Positions 1 to 8,645 of a stretch of DNA of 64,000 nucleotides are shown here, piece after piece (position 1 is the stretch's first letter; each line of letters starts with the position of its first letter). The stretch covers positions 62,001-126,000 of the forward strand of contig JAOAEE010000027.1 in the NCBI GenBank assembly GCA_026416955.1, read 5' to 3'. The position numbers and the translations under genes were made by a program. Under the pieces are notes generated by a model. The model searched no databases, was not told the DNA's origin, and saw nothing but the letters and a program-made list of their open reading frames with translations. The stretch comes from Ignavibacteria bacterium. Its GTDB lineage: Bacteria > Bacteroidota > Ignavibacteria > Kapaibacteriales > UBA2268.

Positions 1-1280
1 TTAAACCCAGCTGTCCTTGCTGTTACCGATTGAAAATAGGAATTGAAGACCCGAGAAAAAGTATCGGAACCTAAAACACCACTTCTTACATCACCTAAAT
101 AAATAAGAATTGTGCCTCCAAGAATTAGTATGAAAGTCGTAAAAAGTACCAATTTTGTAGTTGGAGTAAGTTGATATTTAATTTTCTGAACCCTTTTCCC
201 AAAAAACTTCAATGAAGTTAATTCATTTAAAGTAAGGAAACCAATCCCACCAAGAATAATCAAAACAGAAACAGTAAATTTGAATAAATAGTTATTTTGA
301 AGCAGTGGGCTCATTAAATTTTCAGAGAACAAAGAAAAACCTGCATTGCAAAATGCCGAAATTGAATGAAAAACAGAAATAAAGAACCTTGTATGGTTAC
401 TCTGGATATTTGAACCAAGTGAAAGGTAAAGAATAACAAAACCGAAAAATTCAATAACAAAGGTATAAAAGACTATTTTTTTCAATAAGGAACCAATCAC
501 CGAAAAAGTATCGGGACTAAGGAACTCTTTTAGCATTAGTCGCATTCTAATCGTCAACCCCCCACCAACGAAAGTAAAAAAGAAAGTGGTTAACGTCATT
601 ATCCCCAGTCCACCTAATTGTATTAATATTAGAATTATTATTTGACCAGTTAAAGAGAAGTCTTTTGCTGTATCAAGTACAATTAATCCAGTTACACAGA
701 CTGCACTTGTAGCAGTGAAAAGAGCATCTATGTATTTTATCGACACACCAGTTGCAGAAGCTTTGGGAAGCACAAGAAATAATGAACCAATCAGTATCAA
801 AGTCGCAAAACTGATTGAAAGGATGGCGCCGGGTGGAACTTTCAATCTTGTAATAGCAGTACTGTGACGAATAAGCTTAAAAATTCCAGATATAAATATA
901 GTTAACTGTGTAATAATTAAATAAAGCAAAGTAATTTGGTCGAAAGAAAGAAGTGGGAAAATAGTCCTAATAACTTGTTGGAACGGCTTTTCAAAAATAA
1001 TCTCGATTAACAAAAGAAAAGTAATAATAAGTTCAACCCAACGCTCTTTTAAATGTTCGGCAAAATTTTGTAATGTTAGTAGACGAAGCAATTCTTCGAT
1101 GACAAAGGCATAGATAATAATTTGAATTACAAATCGAACAAAGAATTCCTCGGGTTTGGTAAGATGGAAGCCAATGACAAGAATAAATGTAAACAAAGAG
1201 AAAATGCCAATCAAAAGAAGAAAAATATCGAGAAAAATTTTTAAATTAGTTTTTATTTTTTTTACTGTTGAAAGTTTCAT
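1..1280 (-). CDS. Trk/Ktr-type potassium uptake transmembrane subunit, partial (3' end beyond window)
   Basis: Reading leftward from an ATG at 1278-1280, the frame stays open for 426 codons to the window edge, so the C-terminus is missing. The product is a hydrophobic membrane protein. Residues 1 to about 145 form an N-terminal set of membrane segments. The K+-transporter core follows, with selectivity-filter-like loops ATSAVCVTGL, SAFCNAGF and, at the very edge, TARTAGF. These loops are the hallmarks of TrkH/KtrB proteins, which form the K+ pore in the inner membrane and work with a cytosolic TrkA/KtrA regulatory subunit. No such partner lies in the window; it could be just beyond the left edge. 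The gene diverges from gmhA, and an 81-bp spacer holds a likely promoter. The family call is firm; TrkH versus KtrB is not settled. Confidence 0.88.
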   Translation of the reverse strand, partial: MKLSTVKKIKTNLKIFLDIFLLLIGIFSLFTFILVIGFHLTKPEEFFVRFVIQIIIYAFVIEELLRLLTLQNFAEHLKERWVELIITFLLLIEIIFEKPFQQVIRTIFPLLSFDQITLLYLIITQLTIFISGIFKLIRHSTAITRLKVPPGAILSISFATLILIGSLFLVLPKASATGVSIKYIDALFTATSAVCVTGLIVLDTAKDFSLTGQIIILILIQLGGLGIMTLTTFFFTFVGGGLTIRMRLMLKEFLSPDTFSVIGSLLKKIVFYTFVIEFFGFVILYLSLGSNIQSNHTRFFISVFHSISAFCNAGFSLFSENLMSPLLQNNYLFKFTVSVLIILGGIGFLTLNELTSLKFFGKRVQKIKYQLTPTTKLVLFTTFILILGGTILIYLGDVRSGVLGSDTFSRVFNSYFQSVTARTAGF

Positions 1281-1299
1281 TTACTTAATAAAATAAATG

Positions 1300-1307
1300 C
1301 AAAAATA
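1300..1307 (-). promoter_or_regulatory. Candidate Bacteroidota-type -7 element for the K+ transporter gene
   Basis: The minus strand reads TATTTTTG, a perfect fit to the TAnnTTTG -7 consensus of Bacteroidota housekeeping sigma factors, 20 bp upstream of the start at 1280. I see no clear TTG-type -33 element at the usual distance, so this is a motif match only. Confidence 0.4.
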
Positions 1308-1361
1308 GAAAAATTATTCCATCGGATTTTATTTTGGTTTGTAACACTTTTTATCATTTTT

Positions 1362-1973
1362 ATGGATGTTCAAAATTTTTATTATGATGTTAGTTCAAGG
1401 GTCGAAAAGAGCATAGCCACTAAAAGAAAACTAATAGAAACTGTTACGGATAAAATTTTAGAAACAGGAATAATCATTGCCAAAAGCCTCGAAAAAGGGA
1501 ACAAAGTGCTTTTATGTGGAAATGGTGGTAGCGCAGCTGATAGCCAACATATTGCAGCAGAGCTAGTTATAAGATTTCGGAGCAATGTAAATAGAAAAGG
1601 ACTTCCGGCACTTGCCCTCACTGTCGACCCCTCGATTATGACTGCTGGTGGAAATGACTTTGGTTTCGAAAATGTATTTGCTCGCGAAGTGGAAGCGTAT
1701 GGGAAAGCGGGAGACATTCTAATAGGAATTTCCACAAGTGGAAATTCTCCAAATGTAATTAAAGCGGTGGAAATTGCAAACACATTTGGCTTAACGACTA
1801 TTGGATTGCTTGGGGGTAACGGGGGAAAAATTGCCCCATTGTGCAATTACTCTGTTATAGTTCCAGAAAGCGAGACTGCTCTTATTCAAGAATGTCACAT
1901 TATGATTGGCCATATTTGGTGCGAAATAGTAGAAGAATACCTTTTCCCTGAACTCTTTCGAAGTAGAACTTAA
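1362..1973 (+). CDS. gmhA: Sedoheptulose-7-phosphate isomerase (SIS domain)
   Basis: This 203-residue cytosolic SIS-domain protein has the usual length for GmhA. GmhA converts sedoheptulose 7-phosphate to D-glycero-D-manno-heptose 7-phosphate, the first step of ADP-heptose synthesis for lipopolysaccharide or glycans. The substrate loop GNGGSAADS spans about residues 53-61. His63 and Glu67 with Gln176 and His184 match the spacing of the GmhA zinc ligands, and STSGNSPN (124-131) is the second SIS phosphate loop. It is the first gene of a rightward operon, and its TAA overlaps the next ATG (TAATG). DiaA, a DnaA-binding relative, is the main alternative, but the zinc-ligand pattern favours GmhA. 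No other heptose gene lies in the window. Confidence 0.86.
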   Translation: MDVQNFYYDVSSRVEKSIATKRKLIETVTDKILETGIIIAKSLEKGNKVLLCGNGGSAADSQHIAAELVIRFRSNVNRKGLPALALTVDPSIMTAGGNDFGFENVFAREVEAYGKAGDILIGISTSGNSPNVIKAVEIANTFGLTTIGLLGGNGGKIAPLCNYSVIVPESETALIQECHIMIGHIWCEIVEEYLFPELFRSRT

Positions 1974-3274
1974 TGGACAAAGTCTCGAAGCGTACTCGTT
2001 TTGCTTGGTATCTCTATGATTGGGCAAACTCTGCTTTTGTAACAAGTGTCATTACTGTTTTTCTTGGTCCTTACTTAACATTAATTGCTAGTCGTTCTGC
2101 AGATTTATCGGGAAATCTAAATTTCCTGGGTTTAGAAATATATTCCGAATCATTATTTTCCTACATTGTTTCTTTCTCTGTGCTCCTTCAAGTAGTTTTC
2201 TTTCCTATTATCGGTTCATACGCCGATTCTAAAAATAATAAGAAAAGTTTACTTTACATTTTTGCATACTTTGGTTCTGTATTTACCATAGGAATGTTTT
2301 TTTTAACTGAAAAAACCATTTTTTTAGGTTCATTCCTTTTTGTTTTGGCAAACGTTCTTTTTGGAGCCAGCATTGTAATGTATAATAGTTTATTATTAAA
2401 CATTTCTTCATTCGAGGAAAGAGATAAGGTTTCTTCTATGGGATGGGCATTTGGTTACATCGGTGGCGGTATACTTTTAGGTCTAAACATAGTGTTAATT
2501 TCACTCCACGAAAACTTTTGTATTACCCAAGAAGATGCAATAAGAATTTCCTTTGCTATGGCTGGCTTCTGGTGGTTACTTTTTTCATTTATTTCGCATA
2601 TTAACCTTAAAATAACAAGAACAAACACTTCGGAGATTCAATCCATAGAAAAAATATCTTACGTTAAAAAACTTACTTCCACTTTCAAAGAGATAATTAA
2701 GAACAAAAATGCTTTGTGGTTTTTTCTTGCATTTCTTTTTTTCAATGATGCAGTTCAAACCGTAATAATTATTTCGACGCAGTTTGGAAAAAGAGAACTT
2801 AATTTAGGAATGGATATTTTAATCCTTGTAGTTTTGCTTGTTCAATTTCTATCTTTTTTTGGGACATTACTCGTGTTGAAACTTAGTTCAAAGTTAAAAA
2901 CCAAAAGAACTTTAATTATTTGCTTGACAATTTGGTGTGTCATAGTAGTTTACGCATATCTATTTCTCAAGGATGAAGTGGGTTTCTTTATTTTAGCAAT
3001 ACTCATTTCGCTCGTATTGGGTGGAACGCAAGCAATGAGTAGGGCTTTGTTTTCGTATTTTATTCCCAAAAATTCCGAAGCACAATATTTTAGTTTTTAC
3101 GAAATTACCGAAAAAGGTTCCAGTTGGATTGGTCCGCTGACTTTTGGTATTATCTTACAAATAACAAAATCATATAGATTAGCAATTTTATCTTTAATTT
3201 TGTTTTTTGTTTTAGGATTAATATTCTTAGCAAAGGTTAGAATTACGGAAAAAGTTTCTGGAGAAAATAAATGA
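1973..3274 (+). CDS. UMF1-family (Atg22-like) major facilitator transporter
   Basis: A 433-residue integral inner-membrane protein with about 12 hydrophobic segments. The N-terminus contains WYLYDWANSAFVTSV, typical of the UMF1/Atg22-like branch of the major facilitator superfamily, and a conserved GGGILLG segment lies near residue 165. Yeast Atg22 exports amino acids from the vacuole; substrates of the bacterial members are largely unknown, so I assign none. The start overlaps the gmhA stop (TAATG) and the end overlaps the next gene by 4 bp (ATGA), so all three are probably translated together. Whether it serves envelope or nucleotide metabolism cannot be read from the context. Confidence 0.8.
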   Translation: MDKVSKRTRFAWYLYDWANSAFVTSVITVFLGPYLTLIASRSADLSGNLNFLGLEIYSESLFSYIVSFSVLLQVVFFPIIGSYADSKNNKKSLLYIFAYFGSVFTIGMFFLTEKTIFLGSFLFVLANVLFGASIVMYNSLLLNISSFEERDKVSSMGWAFGYIGGGILLGLNIVLISLHENFCITQEDAIRISFAMAGFWWLLFSFISHINLKITRTNTSEIQSIEKISYVKKLTSTFKEIIKNKNALWFFLAFLFFNDAVQTVIIISTQFGKRELNLGMDILILVVLLVQFLSFFGTLLVLKLSSKLKTKRTLIICLTIWCVIVVYAYLFLKDEVGFFILAILISLVLGGTQAMSRALFSYFIPKNSEAQYFSFYEITEKGSSWIGPLTFGIILQITKSYRLAILSLILFFVLGLIFLAKVRITEKVSGENK

Positions 3275-5850
3275 AATTTATTGTCATTTTCATTTATATT
3301 TTTTTGTTGCTATCATATAACCCTTACGAACTATTTTCACAAAACAAAGGGTCAAACGAAGCTCTTTTTCAAATGATAATGAACTCCGATACGAGAACCT
3401 TATTTAAATTAAATGGTTATTGGGAAGCCTCCATCGATGATGAAGGTTTCAACTCAGTTTTTTTTCCAAAAGTCTTTTATAATTGCAATAAAGTAACTCT
3501 CAGAAAAATTGTTCACTTAGATAAACAACTTATTCAAAACTCGGTTTGGCATCTCTATTTTCTTGGTGTAAACGATGAGATTGAACTGCATTGGAATAAC
3601 CAATTCTTAGGTAGATATGTTTCCGATGGTTCACCTTTGTGGATTACTTTTCCAAGAAAAATTACAATTAAAGAACATAATCAAGTAGAATTGGTAATAA
3701 CAAAAGCAAATCCATTGGCATACCAAACCCGAAAGAATTATCTTCTTTATCGTAAATTAACCGTTGGAATACCAAGAGACTTTTTTTTGGTGCGAACACC
3801 ATTAGTTTGGGTAAACAACTTGAATGTCCACACAGAATTCGAAACTCTTGCTAAAGCATTGCTCAAAGCAAAAATTAACATTAGCTCATTTGAAGTGGAA
3901 AATTTGCTTAAAAGTTTCAATTTAGCACAGCAAATTGGAAGACCCACATTTTCGCTCGAAGTCCTTCTTAGAAACAAAGAAACTAAACAAATAGTAGGTC
4001 AGGCATTACCAATAAATTTTGAGCTCTCATCTTTTAGAAATATCAGTTTTGAACCAACTATTGGAATAACTAATCCAGTTCTTTGGGACCCAGATAATCC
4101 ATATCTTTATGAATTGGAAGTAAAAATTTCCTTTTTAGGAACAGTTTTGGATATTATTCGCCAGGATATTGGTTTTACAAAATGGGATACATATAAAACT
4201 AAAGATGGTTTCGGTTTGCTGATTAATGGCAAGCCTTTTTTAATTAAAGGTGTGGACTTTGTCGAAGATTTTGATTACTACATTTCTGGTAACCACTTAA
4301 TTAAGCTCGAAAACGACCTAAAAAACTTAAAATCCTTAGGTGCAAATGTTGTTCGATTTTTGTTCACTTCACCTAATCCACTTTTCATTTCACTTGCAAA
4401 CAAATATGGAATTATTGTTTTAACAGATTTGCCAGTTTATTCCATACCATCTTCAATAATAAAAAAATCCGACTTATTTGTACGATTCCAAACCATTATG
4501 GAAAATATCATAAGGAATATGGGTTCAAATCCCTCTTTTTTTGCAATCGGTTTTGGGGAAAACCTAGATTTCACAAAAAATGAGGTAAACGAGTATATTC
4601 GGAGAATGGCTTCAAAAATTGCCCAGTATCCTAAAATAAGGAAATATATAGTTTACCTTCTTGGTGCTGAACCAATTAATTTCGACTACATCGATTTTTA
4701 CGTCGCAAAGGATAACTTTCAACTAAAAACCAATGAAAAAATTCTAAATGCACTTCAAATTCTTAACTCTTCATTAAATAAGCCTGTTGTGTTTAATTTC
4801 GGTACAATTATCGACCCAAATAACCACAACGGATACAACGACATTATGTCTGTTGAATATCAATCATATTATCTGAACATTAGATACACTATACGAAACC
4901 AAGTCGGAAACGCTGGAATTATCTACTGGAGTTATAACGATTATTTCACCGAAAACCCAATCGGAAAATCAGCAAAAAATGAACCATATATATCTTATTC
5001 TGGGATAATAAGTTACAACAATCAAAGACAAACTTACAATATGTTGAAAGCCTTGTTCAACAACGAAGAAACCCCAGTTATTAACCCCGGGCAAGCAGAG
5101 ACCGATTTCCCTACTGTCTACATTTTTGCTGGTGCTTTTGCCTTCTTGCTTTGGGGAATAATGGTCAACCGTAGTAGAAGATTTCGGGAACACACTTTTA
5201 GGTCGCTCTTTCGTTCCTATAATTTCTTTGCCGATATTCGGGATAGAAGACTAATTTCAAATATTCAAACTGCTACTTTTGGTATTGCTTTGTCTGTCAC
5301 ACTTGCTCTGTTTGTGGTTTCCATTTTAAGTTATTTGAAAACAAACGAGATTTTTCTTTGTTTTCTAAATTTAATATGTCCAAATACTTTTGTAAAAGAA
5401 TGGATACTAAAATTATCGTGGCAATCCGAATATTTTGTGCTTACTTTATCAATACTAATATACATCAAGTTGTTTTTGCTTGCACTAATTCTTAAATTTT
5501 CATCTTTGTTCGTACGCTCGAAAATCTTTATTAGCGATACATATAAAATGGTAGTTTGGAGTGGTACCCCAGCGTTAATACTTCTTCCAATTGCAATTTT
5601 TATCAATAGAATTTTGCCAATTTCAAATTTACTTGGTTACATTTTCATAATTGTTTTCATTATTCTTATACTCTATTGGTTTCTTCGTTTAATTAAATCA
5701 GTTTGGATTGTTTTCGATATTAAACCATCGAAGGTTTATTTAATCTCTTTTTTGTTTATTTTTGTGTTTTTCATTTTGTATTTATCTTTTCTGGAATACA
5801 ATTTATTTTTCTTTGAGTATGTTTCACATTATTCAAAATGGTTATTATAA
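3271..5850 (+). CDS. GH2-fold protein with C-terminal membrane domain; probable loss of catalytic nucleophile
   Basis: The 859-residue product starts with a signal peptide (about residues 1-23). It continues with a beta-galactosidase-like sugar-binding domain (about 50-160), an immunoglobulin-like domain (about 175-300) and a TIM barrel (about 310-600) opened by the typical GFGLLINGKPFLIKGVDF. NPSFFAIGFGEN places Glu430 at the GH2 acid/base position. The segment 505-PVVFNFG-511 corresponds to the strand that carries the nucleophile in beta-glucuronidases (PIIITEYG in E. coli GusA), but the glutamate is absent. The later GusA-like landmarks VEYQ and IYWSYNDYF are retained. About six transmembrane segments follow (614-850), resembling a Yip1-type bundle. 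A glycan-binding or glycan-sensing role is possible. The call of inactivity is inference from a hand alignment. Confidence 0.7.
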   Translation: MKFIVIFIYIFLLLSYNPYELFSQNKGSNEALFQMIMNSDTRTLFKLNGYWEASIDDEGFNSVFFPKVFYNCNKVTLRKIVHLDKQLIQNSVWHLYFLGVNDEIELHWNNQFLGRYVSDGSPLWITFPRKITIKEHNQVELVITKANPLAYQTRKNYLLYRKLTVGIPRDFFLVRTPLVWVNNLNVHTEFETLAKALLKAKINISSFEVENLLKSFNLAQQIGRPTFSLEVLLRNKETKQIVGQALPINFELSSFRNISFEPTIGITNPVLWDPDNPYLYELEVKISFLGTVLDIIRQDIGFTKWDTYKTKDGFGLLINGKPFLIKGVDFVEDFDYYISGNHLIKLENDLKNLKSLGANVVRFLFTSPNPLFISLANKYGIIVLTDLPVYSIPSSIIKKSDLFVRFQTIMENIIRNMGSNPSFFAIGFGENLDFTKNEVNEYIRRMASKIAQYPKIRKYIVYLLGAEPINFDYIDFYVAKDNFQLKTNEKILNALQILNSSLNKPVVFNFGTIIDPNNHNGYNDIMSVEYQSYYLNIRYTIRNQVGNAGIIYWSYNDYFTENPIGKSAKNEPYISYSGIISYNNQRQTYNMLKALFNNEETPVINPGQAETDFPTVYIFAGAFAFLLWGIMVNRSRRFREHTFRSLFRSYNFFADIRDRRLISNIQTATFGIALSVTLALFVVSILSYLKTNEIFLCFLNLICPNTFVKEWILKLSWQSEYFVLTLSILIYIKLFLLALILKFSSLFVRSKIFISDTYKMVVWSGTPALILLPIAIFINRILPISNLLGYIFIIVFIILILYWFLRLIKSVWIVFDIKPSKVYLISFLFIFVFFILYLSFLEYNLFFFEYVSHYSKWLL

Positions 5851-6743
5851 TGGAAGCAGTTTATCAAACAAATTTCGAAGAACTAAAACTCCGAAACCGA
5901 GGTAAAGTACGAGATATTTACGACCTTGGTGAATTTTTGCTTTTCGTTGCAACAGACCGTATAAGCGCGTTCGACGTAGTTATGAACGAACCTATTCCAT
6001 ACAAAGGGAAAATTCTTACTCAAATCTCGAAATTTTGGCTCGAAAAAACCAAACACATTGTCCCAAATCATTTTGTAACTGACAATACAGAAGAATATCC
6101 CGAGCCTTGCAGAAAATATCAAGACCAGCTTGCTGGCCGTTCTATGCTCGTCAAAAAATGCAAACCATTACCAATCGAAGCAATTGTGCGTGGTTATATT
6201 GCTGGTTCTGGTTGGAAAGAATACAAAAAATCTAAAACTATTTGTGGAATTCCACTCCCAGATGGTCTTGTTGAATTTCAAAAGTTACCAGAACCAATAT
6301 ACACGCCCTCGACAAAGGAAGAAGTGGGTCACGATATTAATGTAGACTTTTCTTATACAGTTAATGTACTTGGGGAAGAATTAGCAAACAAAGTCAAAGA
6401 AATATCTCTTAGTCTTTTCAAATTTGCTTCTGATTATTTAGAAACCCAAGGTTTAATACTTGCCGATACCAAATTTGAATTTGGATTGGATGAAAATGGA
6501 ACTATAATATTGATTGATGAGGTTCTTACTCCCGATTCATCGAGATTCTGGCTGAAAGAAGATTACGCCCCCGGAAAACCACAATACAATTTCGACAAAC
6601 AAGTTCTGCGCGATTACCTCGAATCGCTTAATTGGGACAAAGTGCCACCACCGCCACCACTTCCAAATGAAGTCATAGAAAAAATAGTCGAAAAATATAA
6701 AGAAGCCTACAGAAGAATTGTGGGCAAGGCTTTCTCTGATTGA
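5850..6743 (+). CDS. purC: Phosphoribosylaminoimidazole-succinocarboxamide synthase (SAICAR synthase)
   Basis: PurC joins CAIR and aspartate using ATP in purine synthesis. The protein opens with LRNRGKVRDIYDLG and ATDRISAFDVVMNEPIPYKG. It carries the PurC signatures PIEAIVRGYIAGSGW and ILADTKFEFG, then DEVLTPDSSRFW. At 297 residues it is close to the roughly 300-residue form of the family. An in-frame ATG exists at 5838, but the one at 5850 overlaps the upstream stop (TAATG), matching the coupling seen elsewhere in this operon and giving the normal N-terminus, so I chose it. The C-terminal extension with a run of prolines before PNEVIEKIVEKY is normal for this longer form. No other pur gene lies nearby. 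Confidence 0.95.
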   Translation: MEAVYQTNFEELKLRNRGKVRDIYDLGEFLLFVATDRISAFDVVMNEPIPYKGKILTQISKFWLEKTKHIVPNHFVTDNTEEYPEPCRKYQDQLAGRSMLVKKCKPLPIEAIVRGYIAGSGWKEYKKSKTICGIPLPDGLVEFQKLPEPIYTPSTKEEVGHDINVDFSYTVNVLGEELANKVKEISLSLFKFASDYLETQGLILADTKFEFGLDENGTIILIDEVLTPDSSRFWLKEDYAPGKPQYNFDKQVLRDYLESLNWDKVPPPPPLPNEVIEKIVEKYKEAYRRIVGKAFSD

Positions 6744-6745
6744 TA

Positions 6746-7987
6746 ATGAAAGAAAAAGTTGGTAAAAGCAAAACTCTTTTTCAAGTTTTCGACACAAAAC
6801 TTTTAGCAAGCGTTTTCTTTTTAATTTTGGTTGGTATCTACTCAATTTATAGCAATAACCTTAATTCCGAAACATTAATCCCATTTCAAAAACATTTAGG
6901 AATAGTCTTTTGGGGTATTGTTATTATTTTCGTAACTGCTTTTATTCCAGAAACTTGGTTGAGGAGCCTTTCTTTTCCAATTTACCTTGTTTCGCTTCTT
7001 TTATTAATAGCTGTTTTAATATTTGGGGTGGAAATCCACGGAACAAAAGGATGGCTTCGTTTAGGTGGTTATTCATTCCAACCAGTTGAATTCGCAAAAC
7101 TTGCCGTTATTCTTACTTCATCAGCTTTTCTTTCTATTCCGGGTGTTAGCTTGAAGAACATACGCGGTTTTGGTTCGCTCTTTGTTATTTTCCTTATCCC
7201 TTTGATTTTCATTATACTTCAACCCGATTTCGGTTCTGCTATAATTCTTTTAATAATTCTTTGGGGCATACTCTATTGGTCCGACTTTAACTTGAACATC
7301 TTATTAGCATTAGTTGGCTTCCCCTTTATTTTACTATTCTATCTAAAAGGTATGACCGAATTTATTGTTACAGTAATAATTTTCACTGGTATTGTTCTAT
7401 TCATCAACAAACAAAAGTATGTTACTTCGATTTTAACTGTTGCTTTGGTCGTAGTCCTTGCTATTGGAACAAAGGACATAATCAATCACCTTCCTAAACA
7501 TCAACAAGAAAGAATCAAAGTGTTTGTCGACCCAAGTTATGCTCCTCTTAAAGAAAGTTACAATATGATACAATCCCTATTGGCAATAGGAAGTGGTGGT
7601 CTTTTGGGGAAAGGACCGTTCGCTGGAACCCAAACTCAGTTAAAATACGTTTTCGCTCAAAACACCGATTTTGTCTTTTCTATTCCAGCAGAAGAATTTG
7701 GGTTTGTTGGCTCTGTTGCTATCATCATTGCCTTTTATGTATTATTAAGTAGGGTTTTGAAAATTGGTATCGAAACAAATTCCCTATTTCTAAAATATTC
7801 AATTTTGGGCTATGCAATGTTACTTTTTTCCCATTTTGTTGAAAACATAGGAATGGCAATTGGTCTTTTACCAGTAATGGGAATTCCTTTGCCTTTTGTG
7901 AGTAGTGGTGGTTCCTTCTTTGTTGTAAACTCATTTCTTGTTGGAATAACTCTAAACGCGTGCAGAAGAAAGTTCAGAGATGTTTGA
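6746..7987 (+). CDS. rodA: SEDS-family peptidoglycan glycosyltransferase RodA
   Basis: A polytopic inner-membrane protein of 413 residues with about ten hydrophobic helices. SEDS proteins polymerise lipid II into glycan strands; RodA does so for cell elongation with a class B penicillin-binding protein. The family motif LQPDFGSA, the loop EEFGFVGSV and the C-terminal PLPFVSSGGS are all present. PFVSYGGS is the more usual form of the last motif, so Ser replaces Tyr. A TTG at 6740 is in frame, but the ATG at 6746, just after the purC stop (TGATAATG), is the likelier start. The gene overlaps the next by 8 bp. RodA is favoured over FtsW by QPDFGSA and by the lack of division genes nearby. The usual mreBCD/pbp2 neighbours are absent. 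Confidence 0.87.
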   Translation: MKEKVGKSKTLFQVFDTKLLASVFFLILVGIYSIYSNNLNSETLIPFQKHLGIVFWGIVIIFVTAFIPETWLRSLSFPIYLVSLLLLIAVLIFGVEIHGTKGWLRLGGYSFQPVEFAKLAVILTSSAFLSIPGVSLKNIRGFGSLFVIFLIPLIFIILQPDFGSAIILLIILWGILYWSDFNLNILLALVGFPFILLFYLKGMTEFIVTVIIFTGIVLFINKQKYVTSILTVALVVVLAIGTKDIINHLPKHQQERIKVFVDPSYAPLKESYNMIQSLLAIGSGGLLGKGPFAGTQTQLKYVFAQNTDFVFSIPAEEFGFVGSVAIIIAFYVLLSRVLKIGIETNSLFLKYSILGYAMLLFSHFVENIGMAIGLLPVMGIPLPFVSSGGSFFVVNSFLVGITLNACRRKFRDV

Positions 7988-8621
7988 ATTGCAAGATATT
8001 TATACACTTTACAATAAATACAAAAAAGAAATAAAGGAAAAAATTCTATTCTTTAAAAATCTACCAAAAGAAGATTATTTTTATGAACTATGCTATTGCT
8101 TACTTACTCCCGGTTCTAAAGCACAAAACGCTGAAATTGTTGTTAATTATTTGAAAAACAAACGTTTTTTCGAAGAGGGCTTCGACCCCACCTTAGTTCT
8201 TTCTGGAAACATTTCCAATCCAAACCAAAAGAAAATTTATATTCGTTTTCACAACCAAAAGGCTAAAAGATTATTGCAAGCAAGAGAAAATTGGAAATCA
8301 ATTCTTTGTATTGTCCAAAAAAATATTGGAGCAATCGAGAAAAGAGACGAATTGGTAAAAATCGTCAACGGTTTTGGCTACAAGGAGTCATCACATTTCC
8401 TTAGAAACATCGGTATAACAGATGTAGCAATATTGGACAGACATATATTGAAAAATCTAGTGGAACTCAAAATTATGGAAAGCGTTCCCAAATTGGGAAC
8501 CAGGAAAAAATACATCGAAATAGAAAATCTTTTTTTTAACTTTGCAAATTTTGTTGGAATTCCACCCGAAGAACTCGACCTTCTTCTTTGGGCCAAAGAA
8601 ACTGGAATCGTGTTGAAATAA
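7980..8621 (+). CDS. ogg: N-glycosylase/DNA lyase of the Ogg2 (MjaOgg) type
   Basis: This 213-residue protein resembles the compact archaeal 8-oxoguanine glycosylases (Ogg2 family). It removes oxidised guanine and nicks the strand by beta-elimination. The helix-hairpin-helix region is KIVNGFGYKESSHFLRN, placing the catalytic lysine at Lys135. The partner aspartate is Asp153 in AILDRHIL. A long N-terminal helical region with LLTPGSKAQNA (about 41-52) matches the family. It overlaps the end of rodA by 8 bp and closes the gmhA-to-ogg operon. Bacterial MutM or Ogg1 proteins are larger and lack this arrangement. Ogg2 is mostly archaeal but also occurs in some bacteria such as Thermotoga. Confidence 0.88.
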   Translation: MFELQDIYTLYNKYKKEIKEKILFFKNLPKEDYFYELCYCLLTPGSKAQNAEIVVNYLKNKRFFEEGFDPTLVLSGNISNPNQKKIYIRFHNQKAKRLLQARENWKSILCIVQKNIGAIEKRDELVKIVNGFGYKESSHFLRNIGITDVAILDRHILKNLVELKIMESVPKLGTRKKYIEIENLFFNFANFVGIPPEELDLLLWAKETGIVLK

Positions 8622-8645
8622 TTTTATTTAGTTTCCCAATTCGTT

